A stretch of 49,482 bases of DNA. Origin: Phycisphaerae bacterium. Its GTDB lineage: Bacteria > Planctomycetota > Phycisphaerae > UBA1845 > PWPN01. Below, in pieces: positions 7,761-17,219 of the stretch (positions within the stretch are counted from its first letter, which is position 1; each line of letters opens with the position of its first letter). The translations under genes were made by a program, and so were the position numbers. The notes below the pieces were generated by a model that had not been told where the DNA came from, searched no databases, and saw nothing but the letters and a program-made list of their open reading frames with translations. Location: NCBI GenBank assembly GCA_012729395.1, contig JAAYDF010000302.1, positions 1 to 49,482 on the forward strand, in the 5' to 3' direction.

Positions 7761-8705
7761 ATGCGTCACGACGACATGCCATTGCCGACCCGGTCCGCCT
7801 CGGCGTTTGTGCTGGCCGGGCGATTCCTGCTGAACGCCCAGAGCGAGACAGCCCCCATGGCGCCGGAGATATCCTGCATACGGCACCATGGATGCCTGCC
7901 TTCGCACGAGGGCGAAGACCCCGCACACGAGGCGGCTTGGGCACGAGCGGGACGGTGGCTGGCGGGGTGGGGACTGGGCATGGGGGCCGCCTACGCCGTC
8001 GTCTTCAGCCTGACGTGGCGATTCCTCGGTGAGTACCAGGGTGTCCGCTGGCTGCCCATCGTGGCGGTGTTGACCCTCGATCTCGCATGGCTCGGCAGGC
8101 GACTGATGAGCGGGGCGGTTGGCGTCTGCGTCTACTCCAGAACACTCTGTGAACCAGGTATATCGCGATCGCCCGACACCACCGCGCCGCTGGTCGTCGT
8201 GCTGATCGCGCTGGCCAAGTTCGCGCTGCTGGCTTCGTTGCCGGTCGGCACTTGGCAGACGCCTCCGACAACCGCTTGGGAATGGCCTCAGTTTGTCTCC
8301 CGGTTGAGTTTTCTGTGTCCACCGCCGATCTACCGCCCGTTGATTCTCATGCCTTTCTGGGGACGATGGGCGATGACCCTGGCGGCCTCCATCGGTCGGC
8401 CGGCGCCCGAGGCGTCGGCTCGGCTACACCGCATCGCGTCGGCCCGGTTGTTACCGGCGGTGTTGGGGCAATGGTTGGCTGGGGCGGTGTTGACGGTCAT
8501 CTACTGCACCGGAGCATCCGAGCATCTGGCCCGCGGTATGGTCCTTGTGTTGGGCATTCTGCTGGCGACGTATTTGGCCAGCTTCATCCTGGCTCGACGG
8601 TGCAATGGGCAGACGGAGGACACCGTGGCCTGCGCCGGACTGGTCGCGGAGCTGGCATTTCTGATCCTGTATGTTTTCGCTGCCAATGTTATCTACTGGT
8701 ATTGA
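7761..8705 (+). CDS. CobS-like integral membrane protein, function unknown
   Basis: A protein of about 314 residues with roughly seven hydrophobic helices. The C-terminal part (GRWAMTLAA, then GQTEDTVACAGLVAELAFL) resembles the end of adenosylcobinamide-GDP ribazoletransferase CobS, where GRWA-like and TGD-GA--E segments occur. The Asp-rich substrate motif (DGLADT-like) normally present in CobS is not visible, so it may be a diverged relative with another substrate. The resemblance is by eye and weak. The start is uncertain: ATG at 7761 or a GTG at 7722 that overlaps the aldolase stop. No other cobalamin gene is in the window. Confidence 0.6.
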   Translation: MRHDDMPLPTRSASAFVLAGRFLLNAQSETAPMAPEISCIRHHGCLPSHEGEDPAHEAAWARAGRWLAGWGLGMGAAYAVVFSLTWRFLGEYQGVRWLPIVAVLTLDLAWLGRRLMSGAVGVCVYSRTLCEPGISRSPDTTAPLVVVLIALAKFALLASLPVGTWQTPPTTAWEWPQFVSRLSFLCPPPIYRPLILMPFWGRWAMTLAASIGRPAPEASARLHRIASARLLPAVLGQWLAGAVLTVIYCTGASEHLARGMVLVLGILLATYLASFILARRCNGQTEDTVACAGLVAELAFLILYVFAANVIYWY

Positions 8706-8854
8706 AAGAAGTTAGATATGAAAGCGGCCGCTGGGGGGCAAACGCCTTCCTTTCAGGTTCATGTTGCTCCTGTCCGATAACCCTAGCCGGTGCCGGAGGA
8801 TTTCCGGTTTGCGGGTCTGGGCTTTCCAGGCCGCCCGGTGGCAGGATGCCGCTC

Positions 8855-10141
8855 ATGCGATTGCCGTTTTCATGGCTTGTGGGTTTGTTGCTGGCCGGTG
8901 CGGCCGTCACCTTGGCCGGTCCGCCCCCGGCCGGTCCCATCGCGGTGCGAGCGCGCCGCGTCGAGCTGCATTACGTCTTACACGACGCGAGCCCCAAGGC
9001 TGAGGTCGAACTGTGGTACAGTCGCGATCTCGGCGGATCCTGGCACAGGTATGGTGTTGATCCGGACGGGCGAAGCCCGGCGGTTTTTGTGCCGCCCGGG
9101 GAGGGGCTCTACGGCTTCATTCTGGTTGTGCGCGATGGGGATCGTACCTCGGCCCAGCCACCGCAACCGAACGATCGGCCACAGCGCTGGGCGTTCGTCG
9201 ACTATACGCCGCCGCTGGCTCAGTGGGGCGGCGCGGAGCCGGGTGACGACTTCGCCATCCGCCGCATCGTGCACTTGCGTTGGACGGCTCACGACGATCA
9301 CTTCGACGGCCGGCCGGTGAGCCTCGCCTACCAGTCCTCTTTGGACCAGCGATGGAAGGTGATCGCTGAATCGGTGGCCAACGTCGGCCGGTACGACTGG
9401 AAGGTGCCGCCCGAGGTGACCGGCCAGGTGAGCCTCAAATTGACGGTACGCGACCGGGGCGGGCATGTGGTCGAGCGGGTGTACGGTCCGGTGCCGGTGG
9501 AGCGTTTGGGATCCATCGCCACGACACGCCCGGCGGAAAGCGGGGCGTCGACCGAGGCGTCAGGGCAGCCGCCGGCGGTTGATCCGCCGCAAGCGAGCCT
9601 TCCGGAATCCCTGCCGCCCGGGCCGGCCAGTCCCGAGCGTCGCCGGGCTGAGGAACTCTACCGGCAGGGCAGTTGGCATCTGGTGCGCGGGCAGTACGCG
9701 CCCGCAGCGGAACGCTTCCGCGAGGCCCTCGAATTGGATCCGCAGATGATCGAGGCCAGCAACGACTTGGCCGGCATCTGCTATCTGCAGAAAAACTACG
9801 ACGAAGCGCTGCGGCTTTACCTGGAGACCTTGAAGGTGCGGTCGCAGCACGAGCCCGCCCTGCGTGGTGCGGCGCTGGCCTATGTGGCGCGGCGGGATTA
9901 TGCTCAGTCGAGGGACATGCTCGAGCGGTTGCTGGCGGCCAACGGGGATGACGCCGAGGCACGGCTCGACCTGGGCGATGTGCTGTTCATGATGGGCGAT
10001 CGGGCACAAGCCCTGCGGGAGTGGCAGGAGGCGGCCTCGACGGAGACGGCGGCAATCCAGGACAAGGCGCGGCGGCGACTCGATTTGTACGGTCCCGCTG
10101 CGCCCGCCGGCCAAGCCAGCACCGTCGCGGGAAAACGGTAA
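8855..10141 (+). CDS. Exported TPR protein
   Basis: A protein of about 428 residues. A signal peptide (1-21) is followed by an N-terminal beta-sandwich-like region (about 25-230), a Pro/Ala-rich linker (about 230-260) and TPR repeats (about 268-400; for example RGQYAPAAERFREALELDP and QKNYDEALRLYLETLKV). TPRs bind partner proteins, so this is probably a periplasmic scaffold; I cannot name the partner. The ATG at 8855 has AGGA 8 nt upstream; another ATG at 8846 lacks a site. The holA start lies 5 nt after its stop, so the two are one transcription unit. Confidence 0.75.
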   Translation: MRLPFSWLVGLLLAGAAVTLAGPPPAGPIAVRARRVELHYVLHDASPKAEVELWYSRDLGGSWHRYGVDPDGRSPAVFVPPGEGLYGFILVVRDGDRTSAQPPQPNDRPQRWAFVDYTPPLAQWGGAEPGDDFAIRRIVHLRWTAHDDHFDGRPVSLAYQSSLDQRWKVIAESVANVGRYDWKVPPEVTGQVSLKLTVRDRGGHVVERVYGPVPVERLGSIATTRPAESGASTEASGQPPAVDPPQASLPESLPPGPASPERRRAEELYRQGSWHLVRGQYAPAAERFREALELDPQMIEASNDLAGICYLQKNYDEALRLYLETLKVRSQHEPALRGAALAYVARRDYAQSRDMLERLLAANGDDAEARLDLGDVLFMMGDRAQALREWQEAASTETAAIQDKARRRLDLYGPAAPAGQASTVAGKR

Positions 10142-10146
10142 CCGAG

Positions 10147-11157
10147 ATGGCGACGAAATCGCAGAAGCGAACCGACAAACCGGCCCCCCTCTATGCCGTC
10201 TGCGGCGAGGAACTCTTCCTCCGCCGACAGGCGATCACCGAGCTGGTCGATGAAGTCCTCGGCCCCGCGGATCGATCTCTGGCCATGTCCGAGTACGACG
10301 GCAAGAACGAGAGCCTCAAGCCGGCCGACGTGCTCGACGACCTGCGGACCTTGCCCTTCCTCGTCGAACGCAAGCTGGTCCTCCTGCGCGACGGCGATCT
10401 CTTCGTCAAGCAGTATCGGGCCGAGCTCGAGGCCTACGCCGAGAAGCCCTGCGAGCGAAGCGTGTTCGTCTTGGAGTGCAAAAGCCTGTCCGCCAACACC
10501 CGCCTGTACAAACGCATTGCCGCGGCAGGCGAGGTCGTCAAGTGCGAGCCGATCAAGGCGTATCAGGTGCCGGCCTGGCTGACCGACAGGGCCAAGCAGA
10601 CGTACGGCAAGAGGCTGACGCCCAAGGCGGCGGCGATGCTGTGCGACCTGATCGGGCCGGAGCTCGGTCAACTGGACGCCGAGTTGCAGAAGCTGACGGT
10701 GTACGTTAACAGCCGCGATCGGATCGACATCGGCGACGTGGAGGCGCTGGGTGGCCGATGCCGTGAGGAGCAGGTGTGGGGCATTCTGTCGGCCATCGCG
10801 GCGGGAGACCGGGCCAAAGCCCTCTTCCTCTGGGAAGAGGTCTGGCAGACGGACCGGGCCGCGAACGGGCGAGCGATCGGGGGACTGGCGTACAGCGTCC
10901 GGCGACTCCTGGCGGCCAAACGCGCGGAGCTGGCCGGCGCGCCGCTCGATGAACTGCGCAAGCTCATGATGATCTGGCGAGACGACCCGCGTCTGCAGCG
11001 GGAACTCAACGCTTTCTCAGTCGACCAGATCGAGCAGATGCTCTGCCGTCTGCTCGACGCGGACGTCGCCGCCAAGAGCGGGGGCATGGGCGTGCGGTCG
11101 TCCATCGAGACGTTCATTGTGGAATTGTGCCAACCACGCAAGAAAGTCGGGGCATAA
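10147..11157 (+). CDS. holA: DNA polymerase III delta subunit
   Basis: A cytoplasmic clamp-loader subunit of 336 residues (E. coli HolA has 343). It opens the beta clamp and, with delta-prime and tau/gamma, loads it on primed DNA. Recognisable features are the N-terminal LYAVCGEELFLRRQAI, the domain I segment DVLDDLRTLPFLVERKLVLL, and the domain III pattern GQLDAELQKLTVYV followed by a helical collar with AYSVRRLLAAKR. There is no strong ribosome site; the ATG lies 5 nt after the upstream TAA, so translation is probably coupled. Confidence 0.88.
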   Translation: MATKSQKRTDKPAPLYAVCGEELFLRRQAITELVDEVLGPADRSLAMSEYDGKNESLKPADVLDDLRTLPFLVERKLVLLRDGDLFVKQYRAELEAYAEKPCERSVFVLECKSLSANTRLYKRIAAAGEVVKCEPIKAYQVPAWLTDRAKQTYGKRLTPKAAAMLCDLIGPELGQLDAELQKLTVYVNSRDRIDIGDVEALGGRCREEQVWGILSAIAAGDRAKALFLWEEVWQTDRAANGRAIGGLAYSVRRLLAAKRAELAGAPLDELRKLMMIWRDDPRLQRELNAFSVDQIEQMLCRLLDADVAAKSGGMGVRSSIETFIVELCQPRKKVGA

Positions 11158-11185
11158 CGCCCGCCGGAACCGAACGAGCTTGTGC

Positions 11186-11236
11186 GTGGTCGTGGCGTTG
11201 CACGCAGAAACACTGCCCGCTGAGCAGTGCCACACG
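11186..11236. repeat. Family B palindrome, copy 1
   Basis: Hairpin CACTGC (11211-11216) / GCAGTG (11224-11229) within a partial outer stem. Its reverse complement, CGTGTGGCACTGCTC, matches 16969-16983. It lies in the 196-bp gap after holA. Confidence 0.55.
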
Positions 11237-11353
11237 CGAGGGACCGAGCGAACTTGTTCGTGGCTTGGTGTGGTAACGAGCGGTCTCGGTTCTCGGAAAG
11301 GGCGGCAGGACGCGGCAAGGATGCACACGGTCGTTCGTGTCAAGGGATTGACC

Positions 11354-12712
11354 ATGAAAACCACCATTCGACATATGGTGAGCGTGACGGTTGCCTGTCT
11401 GTTGTGGGCGGGTTGCGATGCTCCGCTCTTCCATGTCAACTGGGATCGCCAGCCCACCGAGCCGGTGTCGGCGGTCGTCGGAAACGAGAGTGAGCCGCAG
11501 GCGGAGCAGGGCCAGGAGGTGGTGGCTCGCTTCCCGGGTGATCCCGAGCCAATCGGTCCGGAGCCGTCGGATCCCGAGTTGGCCTCGCTCGACGATCGGA
11601 TCCAGAAGTTCGTCGAGCAATTAGGGCAGAAAGGCAAGGACCGTGACGCGGCGTCGCGTGCCGTTCCCCGCGAACAGCCCGAGGCCGCCGGCCTGCCGCG
11701 GAACAGGAATCACTCTGATACGGCCGACTCGGTACGAGAGGAGCAGGCCGCCCTCGTGCCGGGTATCTCAAAACCGCGGACACCCATGACCCCCGACGCC
11801 GAGACGGTGGCCACCGGCGCCAATACCGCCGTCAGCGTGGGCTCGGCGGGCAGCCCGCAACCGCCGCGTCCGGAAGCAGGGCCTTTGTCGCCTACCGCTC
11901 AGGAACCACGCATCGAGTTGATCGACATCAGGCCGATGACCTCGACCGGATCGCCGCCGGAGGGCGACAATCCACCCTCCGCCAATCAAGCGGTGAACGC
12001 CCCCGAGCCGGCCGATCCGCCCCAGAATGACCTCGCGTCGCTGATTCGCAGCCTCGAACAGACCATCGCGGACCACCCTCAGGAGTTGGCGGACCACTTC
12101 CGATTGCGGCTGCTCTACCTGGCCACCGGCCAATCCGAGCAGGTGACCGAGCCCCCGGCCGAGGTCGATCCCGTCCAGGGTCGTATGCTCTCCGCCGCCT
12201 GCCGAACGATGACCACGGTCTATGACACGATGCGCGAGCCCGACAGCCAAGGGGCCGCTGAAGCCCTCGCCGCGGTGGAGGATCTGCATCGACTGCTCAG
12301 CGAACGCTCGCCGGTGATCATTCCGCGCGTCGTGTTGGTTACCGCGGTCAACAGTTTCGGCGACTACCGCCCCGTGTCGCCCGCCCGTTTCGCCCCGGGC
12401 ACACCGATTCACGTCTACTGCTACACCGAAGTCGCGAACTTTCGATCCGAACCAACCAGCGACGGACGCATTCGTACCTCGCTCGCCGCCCGGCTCGAGG
12501 TCTTCGACGCCACCGGGGCGAGCGTCTGGCAGCAATCCGTTGGACAGATCGAAGATCGCACCTTGACCCCGCGTCGCGATTTCTTCGTGCCGCTCGAAAT
12601 GCGATTGCCTCCTGACTTGCCGGAAGGCGACTACGCCCTCAAAGTGACCATCGAGGACAAACTCGGGGCCACGACGGATCAGCAGCGACTCACCTTCGCC
12701 GTCGGCCGATAG
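11354..12712 (+). CDS. Lipoprotein of unknown function
   Basis: A protein of about 452 residues. A signal peptide ends in the lipobox LWAGC (Cys21). Residues of about 30-225 are polar and rich in Pro, Glu and Ala, so probably disordered. A helical stretch follows (ASLIRSLEQTIADHPQEL), then a C-terminal beta-rich domain (about 315-452) that ends DLPEGDYALKVTIEDKLGAT, which resembles the sandwich domains used in protein or sugar binding. The ATG at 11354 has AAGGG upstream; a second ATG at 11321 is possible. I do not recognise the family. A tether between outer membrane and envelope is one possible job. Confidence 0.7.
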   Translation: MKTTIRHMVSVTVACLLWAGCDAPLFHVNWDRQPTEPVSAVVGNESEPQAEQGQEVVARFPGDPEPIGPEPSDPELASLDDRIQKFVEQLGQKGKDRDAASRAVPREQPEAAGLPRNRNHSDTADSVREEQAALVPGISKPRTPMTPDAETVATGANTAVSVGSAGSPQPPRPEAGPLSPTAQEPRIELIDIRPMTSTGSPPEGDNPPSANQAVNAPEPADPPQNDLASLIRSLEQTIADHPQELADHFRLRLLYLATGQSEQVTEPPAEVDPVQGRMLSAACRTMTTVYDTMREPDSQGAAEALAAVEDLHRLLSERSPVIIPRVVLVTAVNSFGDYRPVSPARFAPGTPIHVYCYTEVANFRSEPTSDGRIRTSLAARLEVFDATGASVWQQSVGQIEDRTLTPRRDFFVPLEMRLPPDLPEGDYALKVTIEDKLGATTDQQRLTFAVGR

Positions 12713-12867
12713 CCTCCCCGTGCGTTCACCCGTACAATCATCAGCGAGCCGCAGGTGCCGGCGAGCGGGTCGCGCTGGACATGGCCGTCGTCGTTCCTCC
12801 GGGCTCGTTTCCCGAGGAGTCCCCCGGTGTCGGGCGATCTCGCAAACATGGATAGGGAGTGACGGCG

Positions 12868-13740
12868 ATGGTGAAGGCACATCGAGTTTCCAGGCGGACG
12901 ATGTTGGGACAAGCAGCGGCCGGGCTCGGGGCGGCGGTGCTGACCACGCACGCACAAGGCGACCCACCCGCTACGAAGGCCACCGGCCGACTGCGGCAAT
13001 CCGTCTCCAAGTGGTGCTACGACAGCTTCATGTCCTTCGATGATCTCTGCCGGCACGCGGCGCGAATCGGGTACCAAGCCATCGACCTCATCGGGCCCGA
13101 CCACTGGCCCACCGTTCGCAAGTACGGGCTGATCTGCTCCATGGCGCCCGGTGCGGGCAGTATTCCTCGCGGCTTCAACCGCCCAGAGCATCACCAGGAA
13201 CTCGTCGCCCAGATGCGACGCAACATCGACCTCACCGCCGACGCGGGCTTCAGTCACGTCATCTGCTTTCCCGGCGAACGCAAAGGGCAGCCCGACGAAG
13301 AAGGTATCCGCCACTGCGTCGAAGGACTCAAACAAGTGGTTGGACATGCCGAAGAGCGCAAGGTCAATATCTGCATGGAGTACCTCAACAGCAAGGTCGA
13401 CCACAAAGATTACCAGTTCGACCATATGGCCTTCGGCGTCGCCATCGCCAAGCAGATCGGATCGCCGCGGTTCGGCATCCTCTACGACATCTACCACGCC
13501 CAGATCATGGAGGGCGATATCATCCGTACCATCCGCGATCATCACGAATACATCCTGCACTACCACACCGGCGGCAACCCCGGGCGCAACGAAATCGACG
13601 AGACCCAGGAACTCTACTACCCAGCCATTATGCGGGCGATCGCGGACACCGGGTTCAAAGGTTTTGTCGGTCAGGAGTTCGTGCCCAAAGGCGACCCGCT
13701 CAAGGCGATGGAGCGGGCGTTCGAGATCTGCACCGTGTGA
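12868..13740 (+). CDS. Tat-exported sugar isomerase/epimerase, hydroxypyruvate isomerase-like
   Basis: A TIM-barrel protein of 290 residues of the xylose isomerase-like family, closest by pattern to hydroxypyruvate isomerases. The N-terminus SRRTMLGQAAAGLGAAVL is a twin-arginine signal, so the enzyme is probably exported folded. Metal-binding candidates are Glu in CMEYLNS, Asp and His in YDIYHAQIMEGD, His in YHTGGNPGR and Glu in GQEFVPKGD, in the order expected for the family. The start at ATG 12868 has AGGGAG 8 nt upstream; GTG at 12859 is an alternative. It is followed after 65 bp by the glycerophosphodiesterase gene. The true substrate is unknown. Confidence 0.82.
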   Translation: MVKAHRVSRRTMLGQAAAGLGAAVLTTHAQGDPPATKATGRLRQSVSKWCYDSFMSFDDLCRHAARIGYQAIDLIGPDHWPTVRKYGLICSMAPGAGSIPRGFNRPEHHQELVAQMRRNIDLTADAGFSHVICFPGERKGQPDEEGIRHCVEGLKQVVGHAEERKVNICMEYLNSKVDHKDYQFDHMAFGVAIAKQIGSPRFGILYDIYHAQIMEGDIIRTIRDHHEYILHYHTGGNPGRNEIDETQELYYPAIMRAIADTGFKGFVGQEFVPKGDPLKAMERAFEICTV

Positions 13741-13805
13741 ACGTACCCACAACGCGCGGATGCCCGCCTCAGGCGAGTGACATTCATGTCAAAAGGAGTG
13801 AGCTG

Positions 13806-15398
13806 ATGTCACTGTGCAAGACGCTGTGGAAGCGAAGCGGTGTGTGGGCGATAGCCTTGGCGATGGCGATGAGCGCGACGCGGGCCCTGAAAGCGGAGTC
13901 GCCGGGACAACACGGCTTCCTTCGCAACGGCGTGACCGCTCACCGCGGCAACTCCGCCGAGTTCCCGGAGAATACGCTGGCAGCCATTCGCGGTGCGATC
14001 GAGATCGGGGCCGACTGGGTCGAGATCGACGTGCACCGGACACGCGATGGCCAACTCGTGGTCATCCACGACGACACCACGAACCGCGTCGGCGATAAGT
14101 CGCTCGTCGTGGCCGAGGCGACCTGCGAAGAGCTGCGGAAAGTCGACGTCGCCACCGAGTTCCGACGACGGCACGGCAAGACGCTTGCCACTTGCCCGCC
14201 GCAGCACGTCCCACTGCTCGAAGAGATCATCGAGATCATCCAACAGCAGCAGCGGACCCGGCTCTCCATCCAGCCGAAGGTCGATTGTGTGGCGGAGGTG
14301 GCGGCCCTCGTCAGACGGCTCGGGGCCGAGCGCTGGGTGGGCTTCAACGACGGCAATCTGGACTACATGACTGAAGCGCGGCGACTGCTGCCCGAGAGCC
14401 CGATCTTCTGGGATCGTGGCGAATCAGATATCGCGGCAGATATCCGCACGGCGAAGGAACACGGCTTCGCCGCTCTCGTTTTGCACCGCGACGCTGTGAC
14501 TCCAGACAAGATCGAGCGGATCAAGAAGGCGGAGCTGGAGCCCGGTGCGTGGACGGTCAACGACCGCGATCTGATGACCCGTCTCCTGGATCTGGGTATC
14601 CAGCGCCTGTACACCGATGACCCCCGGCGACTGCTGGCCATCCAGGCCGCCCGGCGGTTCGGCCCCGTGGCCTGCGAAGGCACCTACCCGCGACACTTGC
14701 AGGGCATCTGCACCGACGGAAGAGAGACGATCTATTGGTCCTTCACCGACGTGCTGGTCAAGACCGACCTCGCCGGCAAGGTGCTTAAGAAGGTGCCCGT
14801 CGCCAACCACCACGGCGACCTCTGCCTGCGCGACGGCCGGGTCTATGTGGCCGTCAACCTCGGACGTTTCAACCGGCCCCCGGGCGAGGCGGACTCTTGG
14901 GTCTACGTCTACGACGCGGACACGCTGGCGGAGATCGCCAAGCATCCGGTGCCCGAGTTAGTCCACGGCGCGGGCGGCATGGCCGAGCACGACGGTCGGT
15001 TGATCGTCGTCGGCGGCCTACCACAGGGCACCGAGGAGAACTACCTGTACGAGTACGACGCGTCGTTCACCTTCCGCAAACGCCACGTCCTGCCCAGCGG
15101 CTGGACTGACATGGGCATCCAGACAGCCGCGTTCGCCGAGGGCTTCTGGTGGTTCGGCTGCTACGGTACTCCCCGGGTGCTGCTCAAAGCTGACACCAGC
15201 CTTAAGCTTATTGGCCGCTATGAGTTCGAGTGCTCGCTGGGTGTGGCTGGGCTGCCCGACGGGCGCTTTCTGATCGGCCAGGGGACCTGTCGTCGCGAGA
15301 CCGGCTGCGGCGGGTGGATCCTGCTTGCCCGGATGAGCGGGAAGAGCGGCTTGGAGGTCGATCCGCCGGCCAGCGCCCCTTCCTCGGCTGGGCGCTGA
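13806..15398 (+). CDS. Glycerophosphodiester phosphodiesterase fused to a probable beta-propeller
   Basis: A secreted protein of 530 residues. The signal peptide is 1-30. The GDPD TIM barrel (about 40-290) has His46-Arg47 in TAHRGNSAEFPENTL, Glu73 and Asp75 in WVEIDVHRTRDG and His88 in VIHDD, which are the catalytic and metal residues of this family; it hydrolyses glycerophosphodiesters to glycerol 3-phosphate and an alcohol. Residues of about 300-530 are an extra beta-rich region with repeated blades (ETIYWSFTDVLVKTDLAGKVL, then WVYVYDADTLAEIAKHP), which looks like a propeller. Typical GDPDs end at about 250-300 residues. AAGGAG 8 nt before the ATG supports the start. Confidence 0.85.
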   Translation: MSLCKTLWKRSGVWAIALAMAMSATRALKAESPGQHGFLRNGVTAHRGNSAEFPENTLAAIRGAIEIGADWVEIDVHRTRDGQLVVIHDDTTNRVGDKSLVVAEATCEELRKVDVATEFRRRHGKTLATCPPQHVPLLEEIIEIIQQQQRTRLSIQPKVDCVAEVAALVRRLGAERWVGFNDGNLDYMTEARRLLPESPIFWDRGESDIAADIRTAKEHGFAALVLHRDAVTPDKIERIKKAELEPGAWTVNDRDLMTRLLDLGIQRLYTDDPRRLLAIQAARRFGPVACEGTYPRHLQGICTDGRETIYWSFTDVLVKTDLAGKVLKKVPVANHHGDLCLRDGRVYVAVNLGRFNRPPGEADSWVYVYDADTLAEIAKHPVPELVHGAGGMAEHDGRLIVVGGLPQGTEENYLYEYDASFTFRKRHVLPSGWTDMGIQTAAFAEGFWWFGCYGTPRVLLKADTSLKLIGRYEFECSLGVAGLPDGRFLIGQGTCRRETGCGGWILLARMSGKSGLEVDPPASAPSSAGR

Positions 15399-15515
15399 CG
15401 GCCCGTAGGCATCGGGTCCTGGGAGGCCTGATCTGCTATCCAACGGACGGATCGTCGCCTGCTGGACTGACGCCGCGCCGTCGGGTATGCTCCGTCTGGA
15501 GGGTAGGGAATCACC

Positions 15516-15540
15516 GGGGCCGGCCAGCTGCGCCGGCCCC
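15516..15540. terminator. GC-rich hairpin, possible terminator
   Basis: GGGGCCGGC (15516-15524) pairs with GCCGGCCCC (15532-15540) around a 7-nt loop. There is no clear T-tract, so termination is only possible. It is about 120 bp after the GDPD stop. Confidence 0.4.
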
Positions 15541-15654
15541 ACCTCTTTGGGGAAAACCGAGATCAACCATGGGAGCGTGTCCGGCATGTGTGAGCGGTTG
15601 TTGTCCGCCCACTTCGCTTGCGGCCCGCCTGCCGGAAGGCCATGATCTGACAGC

Positions 15655-16881
15655 ATGAACGAGCGAACCCCACACGCACGAGCCGCACATTCCGCACCTC
15701 CGGCGGGCAGCCAGGAGTACCCGTACCCATGGGTCCGGCTACGGTCGGTGTCGGCCGGCCCCTTCGTCTATCGCAGGATGGTGCAGGAGGTTGGCCCGGG
15801 AACCAAGCCCGGCGACCTCGTGGCGGTCTACGACCGCAGGGATACGCTGTTCGGCCACGGGTTCTACCACGACCGATCCCAAATCGCGGTGCGGCTACTC
15901 TCTTGGGACCGGGCGCCCGTCGATGACGCCTTCTTTGCCGGCCGGATCGCCCGGGCCGTGGACCTCCGCCGTCGACTTCTCGGCGACCGGCCCGACGTGG
16001 ATACCTGCCGCCTGATTCACGCGGAGGGCGACGGACTCAGCGGCCTGATCGCCGAGCAATACGCCGACTGGATCGCCATCGAGGTTTTCTCGCTGGGTAT
16101 CTTCAACCGGCTGCCGCTCATCCGTAGACTGCTCAGCGAGCAGACCGGCCTGAGTCGGTTCGTGGTCCGGGCCGACGATCGCGTCGAACGGCTCGAGGGC
16201 TTCCGCGTACCGCCCGACGCCTCGGACGAAGTACCCCGCACGGTCACCGTGGTCGAGCACGGCGTTCGCTTTCGTGTGGACCTGCAAGGCGGGCACAAGA
16301 CCGGCTTCTTCTGCGATCAGCGGGACAACCGTCGCCGGCTGGCGGACTGGTGTGGCGGGCAGCACGTGCTGGACGTCTGCTGCTACACGGGGGGGTTCGG
16401 GTTGTACGCGATGAAGCTGGGCGGGGCCGCGTCGGTGACCGGCGTGGACCTCGACGAGCAGGCCGTCGCACTTGCCCAGGCCAACGCGAAGCTCAACGAA
16501 ACGCGAATCCAGCACGTCCACGCGGACGCCTTCGCCTACCTACGGCAGATGCAGACCAACGGGCGGCTGTTCGATGTGGTGGTTCTGGACCCGCCCAAGT
16601 TCGTCCCGAGCCGCGAGGACTTCCACGAGGGAGCCCGCAAGTACGTCGACCTGAACACCCTCGCCCTGAGCGTCCTGAAGCCCGGCGGGCTGCTGTTGAC
16701 CTGCTCCTGCTCCGGGCTGGTTTCGCGGGACGACTTCCTGGGCATGGTCCGCTCCGCGGCCGGCCGGCACCAGCGGCCGTTCCAGATCCTCGATTTCACC
16801 GGCGCCGCCCCCGACCACCCGGTCCTCTCTAACTGCCCGGAAGGCGCCTATCTCAAAGCCCTGTGGGCCCGCGTCTGGTGA
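15655..16881 (+). CDS. RlmI-type 23S rRNA (cytosine-C5) methyltransferase
   Basis: A protein of 408 residues (E. coli RlmI has 396). The N-terminal PUA-like RNA-binding domain (about 25-95) and a linker domain precede a Rossmann methyltransferase domain (about 195-408). SAM motif I is VLDVCCYTGGFG (238-249), motif IV is DPPKF (312-316), and TCSCSGLV (349-356) carries the cysteine expected for C5-cytosine methylation. The target is likely 23S rRNA by family, but the site cannot be assigned from sequence. The first 20 residues are unlike the family, so a later start is possible. Confidence 0.85.
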   Translation: MNERTPHARAAHSAPPAGSQEYPYPWVRLRSVSAGPFVYRRMVQEVGPGTKPGDLVAVYDRRDTLFGHGFYHDRSQIAVRLLSWDRAPVDDAFFAGRIARAVDLRRRLLGDRPDVDTCRLIHAEGDGLSGLIAEQYADWIAIEVFSLGIFNRLPLIRRLLSEQTGLSRFVVRADDRVERLEGFRVPPDASDEVPRTVTVVEHGVRFRVDLQGGHKTGFFCDQRDNRRRLADWCGGQHVLDVCCYTGGFGLYAMKLGGAASVTGVDLDEQAVALAQANAKLNETRIQHVHADAFAYLRQMQTNGRLFDVVVLDPPKFVPSREDFHEGARKYVDLNTLALSVLKPGGLLLTCSCSGLVSRDDFLGMVRSAAGRHQRPFQILDFTGAAPDHPVLSNCPEGAYLKALWARVW

Positions 16882-16968
16882 AAACAAGCTTGACGCGGCA
16901 AGCGTTGGGCTGACGGCGTTCGCCGGTGCCGCCGAGGGTGCATCCTTTGTTTTGGGGCAGGCCTCATC

Positions 16969-17035
16969 CGTGTGGCACTGCTCTGTGAGCAGTGTTTTTC
17001 GCGGGAGAGGCACTGCTGACACAGCAGTCGCACAG
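16969..17035. repeat. Family B palindrome, copy 2
   Basis: Two hairpins in series: CACTGCTC-TGT-GAGCAGTG (16976-16994) and ACTGCTG-ACA-CAGCAGT (17012-17028), with partially complementary outer ends. It lies in the 338-bp gap before the ABC gene, upstream of its promoter. Confidence 0.65.
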
Positions 17036-17112
17036 GACGCCGCGTGCCAGCCCCGCCAGCCGCCACGGTTCGGTGGATGCCCCCCGCCGCCGACGCCGGG
17101 ACCCCGTCACCG

Positions 17113-17140
17113 TTGACAGGGGGCGGGGGGACCTTATAAT
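17113..17140 (+). promoter_or_regulatory. Consensus sigma-70-type promoter
   Basis: TTGACA (17113-17118) and TATAAT (17135-17140) are both perfect and 16 bp apart, giving a leader of about 70 nt before the start at 17220. Such a match is rare in DNA of this GC content. Confidence 0.85.
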
Positions 17141-17219
17141 TCGGCTAAGGTGTCCGCCTACAGCGGAACCGGTGCCGACGCCGGGAGTCTGACTCCATGG
17201 GCAGATCGAGCTTAAGTTC

